Shown: in pieces, positions 38,499 to 46,495 of the stretch | How the letters are laid out: every line of letters begins with the position of its first letter | How positions within the stretch are numbered: the stretch's first letter is position 1 | DNA from: an uncultured Proteiniphilum sp. | Lineage (GTDB): Bacteria > Bacteroidota > Bacteroidia > Bacteroidales > Dysgonomonadaceae | Direction: 5' to 3' | NCBI GenBank assembly: GCA_927407015.1 | Contig: CAKMJT010000028.1 | Span: 1 to 59,864, forward strand | Length of the DNA: 59,864 nt | Notes under the pieces: model-generated | The model's input: only the letters and a program-made list of their open reading frames with translations | Databases searched by the model: none | Told to the model about the DNA's origin: nothing | Made by a program: the position numbers and the translations under genes

Positions 38499-38546
38499 CT
38501 CTCAGCACTCAGCTAAAATGTTATTAAAAAAGCTGAACGCTGAAAG
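38499..38546. repeat. Period-7 units arranged as an inverted repeat after infA
   Basis: CTCTCAGCACTCAGCT (38499-38514) faces AGCTGAACGCTGAAAG (38531-38546), 13 of 16 positions pairing, with an AT-rich loop. It can fold into a hairpin right at the infA stop, so it may form a 3' end or a processing site. Confidence 0.7.
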
Positions 38547-38591
38547 CTAAGAGGCAAGAGCTTAAAAAATAAAAAACTAAACATATGAAAC

Positions 38592-38735
38592 GAGCATGAA
38601 CATGTTTTTCACTAAAGTTAGACTTTTTCTCGCTATGACACAGTCCAAGCAAGCTTGGCCTTTGCTCATTTAGCTTAACGAAAAAGTTCACACAAGTACA
38701 TGATCATCGCGAGTTCCATACGACCTTAATGTAAA
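38592..38735. other. Inverted-repeat element between infA and rpmJ
   Basis: A non-coding block unlike the rest of the cluster. Its ends are imperfect inverted copies (GACTTTTTC near 38629 against CGAAAAAGTTC near 38681, and CATGAACATG against GTACATGATC further out). In the middle lies a small hairpin, CCAAGC/GCTTGG. Both strands read for 20-25 codons but nothing convincing is coded. It could be a MITE-like insertion or a small structured RNA. Confidence 0.5.
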
Positions 38736-38753
38736 AGAATAAAATATAATCGT

Positions 38754-38870
38754 ATGAAAGTAAGAGCATCACTCAAGAAACGTACGGCCGACTGTAAGAT
38801 AGTAAGAAGAAAAGGCCGTCTATACATTATCAATAAAAAGAATCCCAAGTTCAAACAACGTCAGGGATAA
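38754..38870 (+). CDS. rpmJ: 50S ribosomal protein L36, zinc-free type
   Basis: 38 residues from the ATG at 38754 to the TAA at 38868-38870. Seen: [20 protein letters not shown] and [10 protein letters not shown]. The zinc form has CxxC, a later Cys and His; here only Cys14 remains, so no zinc ribbon is formed. Standard place before rpsM. Confidence 0.97.
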   Translation: MKVRASLKKRTADCKIVRRKGRLYIINKKNPKFKQRQG

Positions 38871-38907
38871 AAGTTGTATTCATTGTAATCAAATAATAAA
38901 AACATAT

Positions 38908-39288
38908 ATGGCGATAAGAATTGTAGGTGTCGATCTGCCGCAAAACAAGAGAGGCGAAGTGGCCCTCACATATATTTACGGTATCGGACGCAGTGCTGCT
39001 AAGACTATTTTATTAAAAGCAGAAGTGGATAGAGATATCAAAGTGAAAGACTGGACTGACGATCAGGCAGCCCGCATCCGTGAGATCATCACCGGCGAAT
39101 TCAAAGTGGAGGGTGATCTTCGTTCGGAGGTACAATTGAACATCAAACGATTGATGGATATTGGTTGCTATCGCGGTATCCGTCATCGTGTAGGTTTACC
39201 CGTACGCGGACAAAGTACCAAGAACAATGCCCGTACACGTAAGGGAAGAAAGAAAACCGTTGCGAACAAGAAAAAAGCTACTAAATAA
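38908..39288 (+). CDS. rpsM: 30S ribosomal protein S13
   Basis: 126 residues. Head protein bridging to the 50S. Seen: [52 protein letters not shown] and a lysine-rich tail. Confidence 0.98.
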   Translation: MAIRIVGVDLPQNKRGEVALTYIYGIGRSAAKTILLKAEVDRDIKVKDWTDDQAARIREIITGEFKVEGDLRSEVQLNIKRLMDIGCYRGIRHRVGLPVRGQSTKNNARTRKGRKKTVANKKKATK

Positions 39289-39300
39289 CAGACAGGGAAC

Positions 39301-39690
39301 ATGGCAAAAAGAACAGTTGCAGCAAAAAAGAGAAATGTAAAAGTGAATGCCGTAGGACAGGCACACATCTCCTCCTCATTTAACAACATCATTGTTTCGT
39401 TAACCAATGAAAATGGTGAAGTGATCAGTTGGTCGTCCGCCGGTAAAATGGGATTCAGAAGTTCGAAAAAGAACACACCTTATGCAGCACAGATGGTCGC
39501 ACAGGACTGCGCCAAAGTAGCTTATGATTTGGGATTGCGTAAGGTGAAAGCCTATGTGAAAGGTCCCGGAAACGGACGTGAATCGGCCATCAGAACCATT
39601 CACGGATCAGGTATAGAAGTGACGGAGATTGTAGATGTGACACCATTACCACATAACGGATGCCGCCCGCCCAAAGCGAGAAAAGTTTAA
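39301..39690 (+). CDS. rpsK: 30S ribosomal protein S11
   Basis: 129 residues. Platform protein at the E site. Seen: [73 protein letters not shown]. Confidence 0.98.
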   Translation: MAKRTVAAKKRNVKVNAVGQAHISSSFNNIIVSLTNENGEVISWSSAGKMGFRSSKKNTPYAAQMVAQDCAKVAYDLGLRKVKAYVKGPGNGRESAIRTIHGSGIEVTEIVDVTPLPHNGCRPPKARKV

Positions 39691-39694
39691 TTCC

Positions 39695-39857
39695 CTATTT
39701 TCCCGGGCCGGAAGAACAGCAGGCAGGCATGCTTGTATGGTGTGATGGCGGGAAATAGTCAAACGTTCATGAATAATTAATTTAAGTTTCATTTCACTTG
39801 AAACTTGAGCTGTGATATTGATTACAATACAACTTCTCTGTAATCGCGGCTGCACAG
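39695..39857 (+). promoter_or_regulatory. Three-hairpin leader before rpsD
   Basis: The 199-bp gap holds three predicted stems: CTATTTTCCCG with CGGGAAATAG (39695-39705 / 39749-39758, one bulge), AAGTTTCA with TGAAACTT (39784-39791 / 39799-39806), and a nested pair CTGTG/CACAG (39810-39814 / 39853-39857) enclosing GATTACA/TGTAATC (39820-39826 / 39839-39845). It is the largest gap between rpsL and rplQ apart from infA-rpmJ. S4 controls its own mRNA in other bacteria, so an S4-binding leader is a reasonable guess. Confidence 0.5.
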
Positions 39858-39889
39858 TTTAGGCTTCAGTAAAAGTTAAAATTGTAACA

Positions 39890-40498
39890 ATGGCAAGATA
39901 TACTGGTCCAAAATCAAAAATCGCCCGTAAGTTTGGCGAACCTATTTTCGGTCCCGATAAGGTTCTTTCCAAGAAGAACTATCCTCCGGGACAACACGGT
40001 AATTCACGCAGAAGGAAAACATCTGAATATGGTATTCAGTTGCGTGAGAAACAACGTGCAAAATACACGTATGGCGTGTTGGAGAAACAATTCCGTCTTA
40101 CGTTCGACAGGGCAGCACGCAGCCGCGGCATTACCGGCGAGGTATTGCTTCAGTTGCTCGAGGCACGTTTAGACAATGTTGTTTTCCGTATGGGCATTGC
40201 CCCAACAAGAGCAGCAGCACGCCAGCTGGTCACACATCGTCATATTGTAGTGAACGGGAAGGTGCTGAACATTCCTTCCTACAGTGTGAAACCCGGTGAA
40301 GTTGTGGGTGTCAGGGAAAAATCGAAATCGATGGAAGTGGTTGTCAATGCACTGGCAGGCTTCAATCACAGCAAATACCCCTGGCTGGAGTGGGATAAAA
40401 CGTCGACAAGCGGCAAGCTTTTGCACCTGCCCGAAAGAGCAGATATCCCGGAAAGCATTAAAGAACAACTCATCGTAGAATTATATTCTAAACAATAA
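39890..40498 (+). CDS. rpsD: 30S ribosomal protein S4
   Basis: 202 residues. Primary 16S-binding protein and, in E. coli and B. subtilis, a translational repressor of its own mRNA. Seen: [76 protein letters not shown]. Single Cys-free N-terminus, so zinc-free. 4 bp before rpoA. Confidence 0.98.
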   Translation: MARYTGPKSKIARKFGEPIFGPDKVLSKKNYPPGQHGNSRRRKTSEYGIQLREKQRAKYTYGVLEKQFRLTFDRAARSRGITGEVLLQLLEARLDNVVFRMGIAPTRAAARQLVTHRHIVVNGKVLNIPSYSVKPGEVVGVREKSKSMEVVVNALAGFNHSKYPWLEWDKTSTSGKLLHLPERADIPESIKEQLIVELYSKQ

Positions 40499-40502
40499 TT
40501 TC

Positions 40503-41504
40503 ATGGCAATATTAGCATTCCAAAAACCCGATAAAGTAATCATGTTACAGGAGGACGCGTTCTCCGGTAAATTCGAATTCCGCCCGCTGGAACCCGGATA
40601 TGGCATTACTATAGGTAACGCTTTGCGCCGTATCCTGCTTTCTTCACTGGAAGGATTCGCCATTACATCGGTGAAAATAGACGGAGTGGAGCATGAATTT
40701 GCAACCATCCCGGGTGTGATTGAAGATGTGACAGGTATCATCCTGAATCTGAAAAAAATACGGTTTAAGAGGATCGTAGAAGAGTTTGAAACAGAAAAAG
40801 TGAGCATCGCTATTTCGGGGACGGAAGTGTTTAAAGCCGGAGATATTGGTAAATTACTGACCGGTTTCGAAGTACTGAACCCCGAGCTGGAGATTTGTCG
40901 CATGAACAAGAAAGCCGATCTGCGCATGGAGCTGACGATCAACAAAGGACGCGGTTACGTGCCGGCCGATGAGAATCGGGAAATGTTTTCATCCGACGAT
41001 GTGCAGTCCATTGCAATTGACTCGATCTTCACTCCGATCCGCAATGTAAAATACGAAATAGAAGATTACCGTATTGAACAGAAGACGGACTACGAAAAAC
41101 TGATTATAGAAATAACCACCGATGGATCTATCCAGCCCAAGGAGGCATTGAAGGAAGCAGCGAAGATTCTTATTCAGCACTTTGTCTTGTTCTCGGATGA
41201 CAACAAGATCATGCTGGAGAGTTCCGACACGGAAAACATTGAAGAGTTCGATGAGGAAGTGCTTCACATGCGCCAGCTGCTGAAACGCAAATTGTCTGAC
41301 CTCAACTTGTCCGTCAGGGCCCTCAACTGTCTGAAGGCAGCCGATGTGGAGACGCTGGGGCAATTGGTTTCTCATAATAAAAACGATCTGCTCAAATTCC
41401 GTAACTTCGGAAAGAAGTCACTTACCGAGCTGGAGGAGCTCCTCGACGGACTGAAGCTGTCGTTTGGGATGGATACATCGAAATACAAATTAGATAAAGA
41501 CTAA
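40503..41504 (+). CDS. rpoA: RNA polymerase alpha subunit
   Basis: 333 residues. The N-terminal domain (about 1-235: [39 protein letters not shown]) dimerises and assembles the polymerase. The C-terminal domain (about 260-325: [36 protein letters not shown]) binds UP elements and activators. Between rpsD (4 bp) and rplQ (8 bp). Confidence 0.98.
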   Translation: MAILAFQKPDKVIMLQEDAFSGKFEFRPLEPGYGITIGNALRRILLSSLEGFAITSVKIDGVEHEFATIPGVIEDVTGIILNLKKIRFKRIVEEFETEKVSIAISGTEVFKAGDIGKLLTGFEVLNPELEICRMNKKADLRMELTINKGRGYVPADENREMFSSDDVQSIAIDSIFTPIRNVKYEIEDYRIEQKTDYEKLIIEITTDGSIQPKEALKEAAKILIQHFVLFSDDNKIMLESSDTENIEEFDEEVLHMRQLLKRKLSDLNLSVRALNCLKAADVETLGQLVSHNKNDLLKFRNFGKKSLTELEELLDGLKLSFGMDTSKYKLDKD

Positions 41505-41512
41505 CAACTGCA

Positions 41513-42187
41513 ATGAGACATAATAAGAAATTCAATCATTTAGGGCGTAAAACAGCGCATCGCGGGGCGATGTTATCCAACATGGCTACGTCGCTCATCC
41601 TGCACAAACGCATCTTTACCACTGTTCCCAAAGCCAAGGAACTGAGAAAATACGTGGAGCCTATCATTACCCGGAGCAAGGATGACAGCACCAACTCGAG
41701 AAGAGAGGTGTTCAGCCTGCTGCAGAACAAGGTGGCCGTTACCGAACTGTTTCAGACAGTATCGCAGAAGGTGGCCGACCGTCCGGGAGGATACACCCGT
41801 ATCATCAGGACCGGATTTCGCCTGGGTGACAATGCTTCCATGTGTTTTATCGAGCTGGTTGACTTCAACGAAAACATGCTGGGTGATGGTGGAGCCAGGA
41901 AGGCGAAGACACGCCGTTCCCGCAGGAAAGCTACCGGGAGTGCTGCGGAAGCTGTAGCAGCTGCTGCTGCTCCCAAGGCTAAAGAGGAGTCAAAGGGAGC
42001 CAAAGCCAAAGAGGCAAAGAAAGAGGCAAAGAAGGAAGAAAAAACACAACAGACTGAAGAGGTGAAAGCTGAAGAGGTGAAAGCTGAAGAGGTGAGAGCC
42101 GAAGAGGTGAAAGCCGAAAATGTTCAGGCTGATGCCGTGGAGACCAAGGACGAAGCTGCCACCCCAGAGGCAGAAGAGAAAGCTTAG
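41513..42187 (+). CDS. rplQ: 50S ribosomal protein L17 with a long acidic/lysine tail
   Basis: 224 residues. The first 120 are ordinary L17 ([52 protein letters not shown]). E. coli L17 is 127 residues. The rest is a low-complexity Ala/Lys/Glu tail with four near copies of a five-residue unit ([20 protein letters not shown]), encoded by a 15-bp tandem repeat near 42055-42120. The tail should be disordered. Last gene of the supercluster. Confidence 0.96.
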   Translation: MRHNKKFNHLGRKTAHRGAMLSNMATSLILHKRIFTTVPKAKELRKYVEPIITRSKDDSTNSRREVFSLLQNKVAVTELFQTVSQKVADRPGGYTRIIRTGFRLGDNASMCFIELVDFNENMLGDGGARKAKTRRSRRKATGSAAEAVAAAAAPKAKEESKGAKAKEAKKEAKKEEKTQQTEEVKAEEVKAEEVRAEEVKAENVQADAVETKDEAATPEAEEKA

Positions 42188-42298
42188 TCTCTCAAAAGAA
42201 ACACTGTGGGTACATCGTCATTATGTCGGAGACCTAACACCTCAGTCGATGGTGTATTTGCAGTGAAGCTGTGATTTTTAAAATGTTAAACATTAAAG

Positions 42299-42334
42299 GA
42301 AAGCGCCGCGAGTGATTCGTAGCGCTTTTTTTTT
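42299..42334 (+). terminator. Terminator of the ribosomal supercluster
   Basis: Stem AAAGCGC / GCGCTTT with inner CGA/TCG pairs, followed by nine Ts. About 110 bp after the rplQ stop. Confidence 0.9.
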
Positions 42335-42335
42335 G

Positions 42336-42343
42336 TATTTTTG
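42336..42343 (+). promoter_or_regulatory. -7 promoter box for the DUF5916 gene
   Basis: TATTTTTG fits TAnnTTTG and starts 2 bp after the terminator T-run, 61 bp before the ATG at 42405. No clear -33. Confidence 0.5.
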
Positions 42344-42404
42344 TCCCGACAGATGTAACTGAATTGCTTTCTGCGAAGTCTTATTAGAAATAATCTGATC
42401 GGAT

Positions 42405-44936
42405 ATGAAGTCTTTTTTCGTTTCCTTATGCCTCGTAATACCCTTGGTGGCTTTATGCCAAACGAAGAGTTATACAGCACTGCGTGCAGGAAAAGCACCC
42501 CAGATAGATGGCCGGCTGGCCGACGAGTGCTGGCAGCATGCCGCCTGGACGGGCGATTTTGTGCAGTTCGAACCCGTCCCCGATGCTGCCCCGTCGCAGC
42601 AAACGCAGTATGCCATCGTGTATGACGACAACAACCTGTATGTGGCCATTACGGCGCTGGATAGTGAACCCGGCAAGATTGTACGCCGTATATCGCGTCG
42701 TGACGATGTCGATGGCGACTGGGTGAGCGTGGCCATAGACAGTTACGAGGATAAAATGACCTCTTTTGAGTTTACAGTCTCAGCATCGGGTAGCAAGGGA
42801 GACCTTCTCCGTTCAGAGAGCGGTGGTGAAGATGAGACGTGGGATCCCGTCTGGGAAGTAAAAACATCCATGCAGTCCGACGGCTGGTATGCCGAGATAC
42901 GTATTCCGTATTCGCAACTTCGTTTCGGAAAGAAGTCATCCTATAACTGGGGACTGGAAGTAGCGCGAAAGATTTACCGTCACCAGGAGCTCTCTTTCTG
43001 GCAGCCCGTAGATAAGGGCTCATCGCAGTTTGTGGCACATTTCGGCACACTGCAGGGTATTCAAAATATCTCACCGAAGAAGGAGATTGAGATTGTTCCG
43101 TTTGTGCTCAGTCAGCTTACCATGTCTGAAAAAGAAGCCGGAAACCCGTTCGCCACGGGAAGAAACACCAAAGCATCGGTCGGCGTCGACGGCAAGGTGG
43201 GTCTGACGAACGATCTCACGCTGAATTTTACCATTAACCCCGATTTTGGACAGGTGGAGGCCGATCCGTCGAACGTGAACCTGACCAATTTTGAGACCTA
43301 TTTCGATGAAAAACGACCTTTTTTTGTGGAGGGAAGCAACATTTACCATTATCCCTTCGATATCACCAATAATGAACGCAACAAGATCTTCTACTCCCGC
43401 AGGCTGGGAAGAGAGCCCCAATTCTCCTACGACCGGCAGGAGGGAGAATATGTGAGGGCACCCGGGCGTACCAATATCCTGGGAGCGGTAAAGATCTCGG
43501 GAAAAACGCGTAAGGGTACCTCCCTGGGTATATTGAATGCCGTCACACAGAAGATGTACAGCGAGATAGACCGTGACGGCGCACGATCGGGGTACGCCGT
43601 AGAGCCGCTGTCAAATTATTTCACCGGCAGGGTGGAGCAGGACCTCGACAGCGGCAACCTGATTGTCGGCGGCATTGTGACGGCTGTCAACCGTAAGATC
43701 GATGAGGAGCAGTTCAATGGAATATCCCGATCGGCCTACACCGGCGGTGTTAATGTTACCCGGTACTGGCGGGAGAAATCGTACTATGTGACTGCCCGTG
43801 CCTTCTTCAGCCATCTCAAGGGAGCACCACTGGCGATGACCCGCCTGCAGCGATCCTCGGCACGCTATTACCAGCGTCCCGACGCTGATCATCTTCGGCT
43901 CGATTCGTCCCGCACAACACTCGGCGGTCTGGGCGGATCCCTTAACGGGGGTAAGATATCGGGGCATTTCAATTTTCTGGGTTTCTCGAGCTGGAGCTCC
44001 CCGGGACTGGAGTTTAACGACATCGGCTTTAAGCCCAATGCCGACCAGATCATGAACGGTGTGTGGGCAGGATACAGTGAATGGCGTCCCAGGGGGTTTG
44101 TGAACGAGTACGAATTTAACGGATCCACCTATCATATCACGGATTTCGCCGGGAAGTCGAAGGGGTGGGGCACAGAGTCGTTTGCATACATTCAGTTCAA
44201 GAATTACTACGATATGGCGGGCGGACTGAATATCAACTACAACGGAACCTCTACCACCCTGTTGCGTGGCGGCCCTTCCATCAGGACACCAGGTGTAATG
44301 AATGGCTGGTTCTCCATCGAGTCGGACAGCAGGAAGAAATTTCAGGCCGAATATGATATGAGTTTCAGACGAGGTTTTGAAAATTCGGCGACCTCTGTTT
44401 CGTACGGCCTGGATATCTCCTACAAACCGAGCAACCGGCTCATGTTGTCGGTCTACCCGCAGTATGTGCAGTCCACAGATCATCAGCAGTATGTACGTAC
44501 TGTGGAGGGTGATCATCCTACTTATATCCTCTCGTCCATCCACCAACATATTGCCTCCATGTCGGTACGTATCAATTACGGCATCACGCCGGATATGTCG
44601 TTGCAGTGGTATGCACTGCCCTATCTTTTTTCGGGCGATTATTCCGATTTCAAGACGGTGACCCATCCCCAGGCCGACAAGTTTACGGACAGATATACAC
44701 CGATGGAAGACTATCCCTACGACAATCCCGATTTTCATTTTCTGCAGTTGCGTTCCAACCTGGTGTACCGGTGGGAGTACAAGCCCGGTTCGGTGCTCTA
44801 TCTGGTATGGTCGCTGGGTAGAACCCTGCAGGAAGAGGAGGGTTCTTTTCGTTTTGGCGATTACGTGCATGAGCTGGCCCGGGCCACACCGCAGAACGAT
44901 TTCCTCTTCAAGGTATCCTACGCCTTTATTTTCTGA
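42405..44936 (+). CDS. DUF5916 outer-membrane-type protein with CBM9-like N-domain
   Basis: 843 residues. Signal peptide (about 1-19, FFVSLCLVIPLVALC). Residues about 25-200 are a CBM9-like domain: APQIDGRLADECWQHAAW, YAIVYDDNNLYVAITALDSE, SFEFTVSASG, WYAEIRIPYSQLRFG. The rest is DUF5916: LTLNFTINPDFGQVEADPSN, VNLTNFETYFDEKRPFFVEG, then many amphipathic strands, ending in Phe (KVSYAFIF), which suggests an outer-membrane barrel. Function of the family is not established. Monocistronic by its promoter and position. Confidence 0.9.
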   Translation: MKSFFVSLCLVIPLVALCQTKSYTALRAGKAPQIDGRLADECWQHAAWTGDFVQFEPVPDAAPSQQTQYAIVYDDNNLYVAITALDSEPGKIVRRISRRDDVDGDWVSVAIDSYEDKMTSFEFTVSASGSKGDLLRSESGGEDETWDPVWEVKTSMQSDGWYAEIRIPYSQLRFGKKSSYNWGLEVARKIYRHQELSFWQPVDKGSSQFVAHFGTLQGIQNISPKKEIEIVPFVLSQLTMSEKEAGNPFATGRNTKASVGVDGKVGLTNDLTLNFTINPDFGQVEADPSNVNLTNFETYFDEKRPFFVEGSNIYHYPFDITNNERNKIFYSRRLGREPQFSYDRQEGEYVRAPGRTNILGAVKISGKTRKGTSLGILNAVTQKMYSEIDRDGARSGYAVEPLSNYFTGRVEQDLDSGNLIVGGIVTAVNRKIDEEQFNGISRSAYTGGVNVTRYWREKSYYVTARAFFSHLKGAPLAMTRLQRSSARYYQRPDADHLRLDSSRTTLGGLGGSLNGGKISGHFNFLGFSSWSSPGLEFNDIGFKPNADQIMNGVWAGYSEWRPRGFVNEYEFNGSTYHITDFAGKSKGWGTESFAYIQFKNYYDMAGGLNINYNGTSTTLLRGGPSIRTPGVMNGWFSIESDSRKKFQAEYDMSFRRGFENSATSVSYGLDISYKPSNRLMLSVYPQYVQSTDHQQYVRTVEGDHPTYILSSIHQHIASMSVRINYGITPDMSLQWYALPYLFSGDYSDFKTVTHPQADKFTDRYTPMEDYPYDNPDFHFLQLRSNLVYRWEYKPGSVLYLVWSLGRTLQEEEGSFRFGDYVHELARATPQNDFLFKVSYAFIF

Positions 44937-45041
44937 GCCGCCTCCTTTCCTCCCCGCATTTTCTGCAACTTTTCGCTTTGGGAAGCGTTATATTTTTTCA
45001 GAGAAGGTTATCGGGGGTATGTGAGGAGATGAAGGCCATTT

Positions 45042-45105
45042 GCACGTGTCAGATGATACGATATAACGGGCAGATCAGATGTAAGGTATATCGCACGTGT
45101 CAGAT
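45042..45105. repeat. Direct repeats GCACGTGTCAGAT upstream of the NDH-2-like gene
   Basis: Identical 13-mers at 45042-45054 and 45093-45105 (51 bp apart) and a weaker GCATGTGTTGAT at about 45118. They lie 65-130 bp before the ATG at 45170, where a regulator could bind. No repeat of this sequence noticed elsewhere in the window. Confidence 0.6.
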
Positions 45106-45169
45106 TCAAGGTATCCTGCATGTGTTGATCGCATATTCCGCAGTTAGTACATCATAGCTTGAGAACAGG

Positions 45170-46408
45170 ATGAAAAAGATTGTTGTAGTTGGTTGCGGTT
45201 TTGGTGGTTTGCAATTCGTGAATCACCTCCCCAAAGGAGTGTTCGATATCATGGTGATTGACAAGATCAATCATCATCAGTTTCCCCCGCTGTTTTATCA
45301 GGTGGCAGCTTCTCAGATTGAGCCGGCTACCATCTCGTTCCCAATACGGAAAATATTTCAAAAGCGGAGAGATGTGCGCATCCGCCTGGCACAGGTGTTG
45401 GCGGTGAATGATGCAGCGAAGTATGTCGATACCACGATCGGCAGGTTCGACTACGACTATCTGGTCATCGCGACGGGAAGCCGAACCAACTTCTACGGGA
45501 ACAGTGAAATTGAGGAGAACTCCATGGGGTTGAAGTCGACTTATCAGGCGATCAACGTGCGGAATTACATTCTCCACAATTTTGAGAAGCTGTTGTATGC
45601 CGATGAGAAAGAGGGTCTCTACAATATTGTGATTGTGGGCGGCGGCGCTACCGGGGTGGAGCTGGCCGGCGCCTTTGCCGAGATGACGAAGGAGGTTCTT
45701 CCGAAAGATTATCCCAATATCGATTCCTCGCGGGTGCAGGTCTACCTGCTGGAAGGAGGAGAGCACACGCTTGCAGCCATGAGCAGCTTTGCACAGAACT
45801 ATTCGGAGAAACAGCTCCGCTCCATGGGTGTGATTGTGAAAACTGGCACGCTGGTAAAGGATTACGACGGGGAACTGCTTACGCTGAACAATGGGGAGAC
45901 CATTCGCAGCCGGAATGTGATCTGGTCGGCCGGCGTGACAGGGAACAGCATTGGTGGCATTCCGGAGGAGGCACAGCTGCGTTCCGGCAGGATCAGGGTG
46001 GACCGGATGAACCGGGTGGAGGGACTCACCGATGTGTTTGCCATTGGAGACATAGCTTATATGGAAACGGAGCAATATCCCAAAGGACATCCGCAGCTGG
46101 CCAACGTGGCCATCGGGCAGGGGAAGAACCTGGCCCGCAACCTGCAGCGGCTCGAAGCCGGGCGCAGTGATCTGAAGCCCTTTGAGTACCGCAACCTGGG
46201 CACCATGGCCACGGTGGGGCGTAACAAGGCAGTGGTGGATCTGCCCTTTGTGAAGTTCAAAGGCCGTTTTGCCTGGTTCGTCTGGATGTTCCTTCACCTG
46301 ATGCTCATCCTGAGTGTGCGCAACAAGCTGGTGATCTTCATCAACTGGGCCTGGAACTATTTCACCAAAAATAACTCGCTGCGGCTGATATTGAAGGACA
46401 ATGATTAA
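45170..46408 (+). CDS. NDH-2-like FAD/NAD(P)-dependent oxidoreductase
   Basis: 412 residues. Type II NADH dehydrogenases pass electrons from NADH to quinone without pumping ions. An N-terminal FAD dinucleotide-binding motif GCGFGG (8-13), second Rossmann motif VIVGGGATGVELAGAFAEM at about 155, and the FAD-closing motif TDVFAIGDIAYM at about 288. The C-terminus has a hydrophobic stretch (FAWFVWMFLHLMLILSV) that could anchor it to the inner membrane. Monocistronic. It would run beside the NQR complex encoded 5 kb away. Confidence 0.88.
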   Translation: MKKIVVVGCGFGGLQFVNHLPKGVFDIMVIDKINHHQFPPLFYQVAASQIEPATISFPIRKIFQKRRDVRIRLAQVLAVNDAAKYVDTTIGRFDYDYLVIATGSRTNFYGNSEIEENSMGLKSTYQAINVRNYILHNFEKLLYADEKEGLYNIVIVGGGATGVELAGAFAEMTKEVLPKDYPNIDSSRVQVYLLEGGEHTLAAMSSFAQNYSEKQLRSMGVIVKTGTLVKDYDGELLTLNNGETIRSRNVIWSAGVTGNSIGGIPEEAQLRSGRIRVDRMNRVEGLTDVFAIGDIAYMETEQYPKGHPQLANVAIGQGKNLARNLQRLEAGRSDLKPFEYRNLGTMATVGRNKAVVDLPFVKFKGRFAWFVWMFLHLMLILSVRNKLVIFINWAWNYFTKNNSLRLILKDND

Positions 46409-46464
46409 AGTGGTTTAATTCCACGACCCCTGGGTCGGAAACAACTAATAAAGCCCATTTGATA

Positions 46465-46495
46465 CCTCGGGGCTTGCCCCGGGGTTGTTTATTTT
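46465..46495. terminator. Terminator between convergent genes
   Basis: Stem CCTCGGGG / CCCCGGGG (46465-46472 with 46477-46484, one G-U pair, CTTG loop), then TTGTTTATTTT. It serves the oxidoreductase gene. Confidence 0.85.

Noticed and set aside
38596..38670. 25-codon ORF inside the infA-rpmJ element
   Set aside because: Too short, no partner signals, and the inverted-repeat structure explains the sequence better.
43611..44870. Minus-strand ORF opposite the DUF5916 gene
   Set aside because: The plus-strand protein has a signal peptide, CBM9-like and DUF5916 motifs; the opposite frame has none.
45152..46297. Minus-strand ORF opposite the NDH-2-like gene
   Set aside because: The plus strand encodes clear FAD and NAD motifs; the other frame is a shadow.
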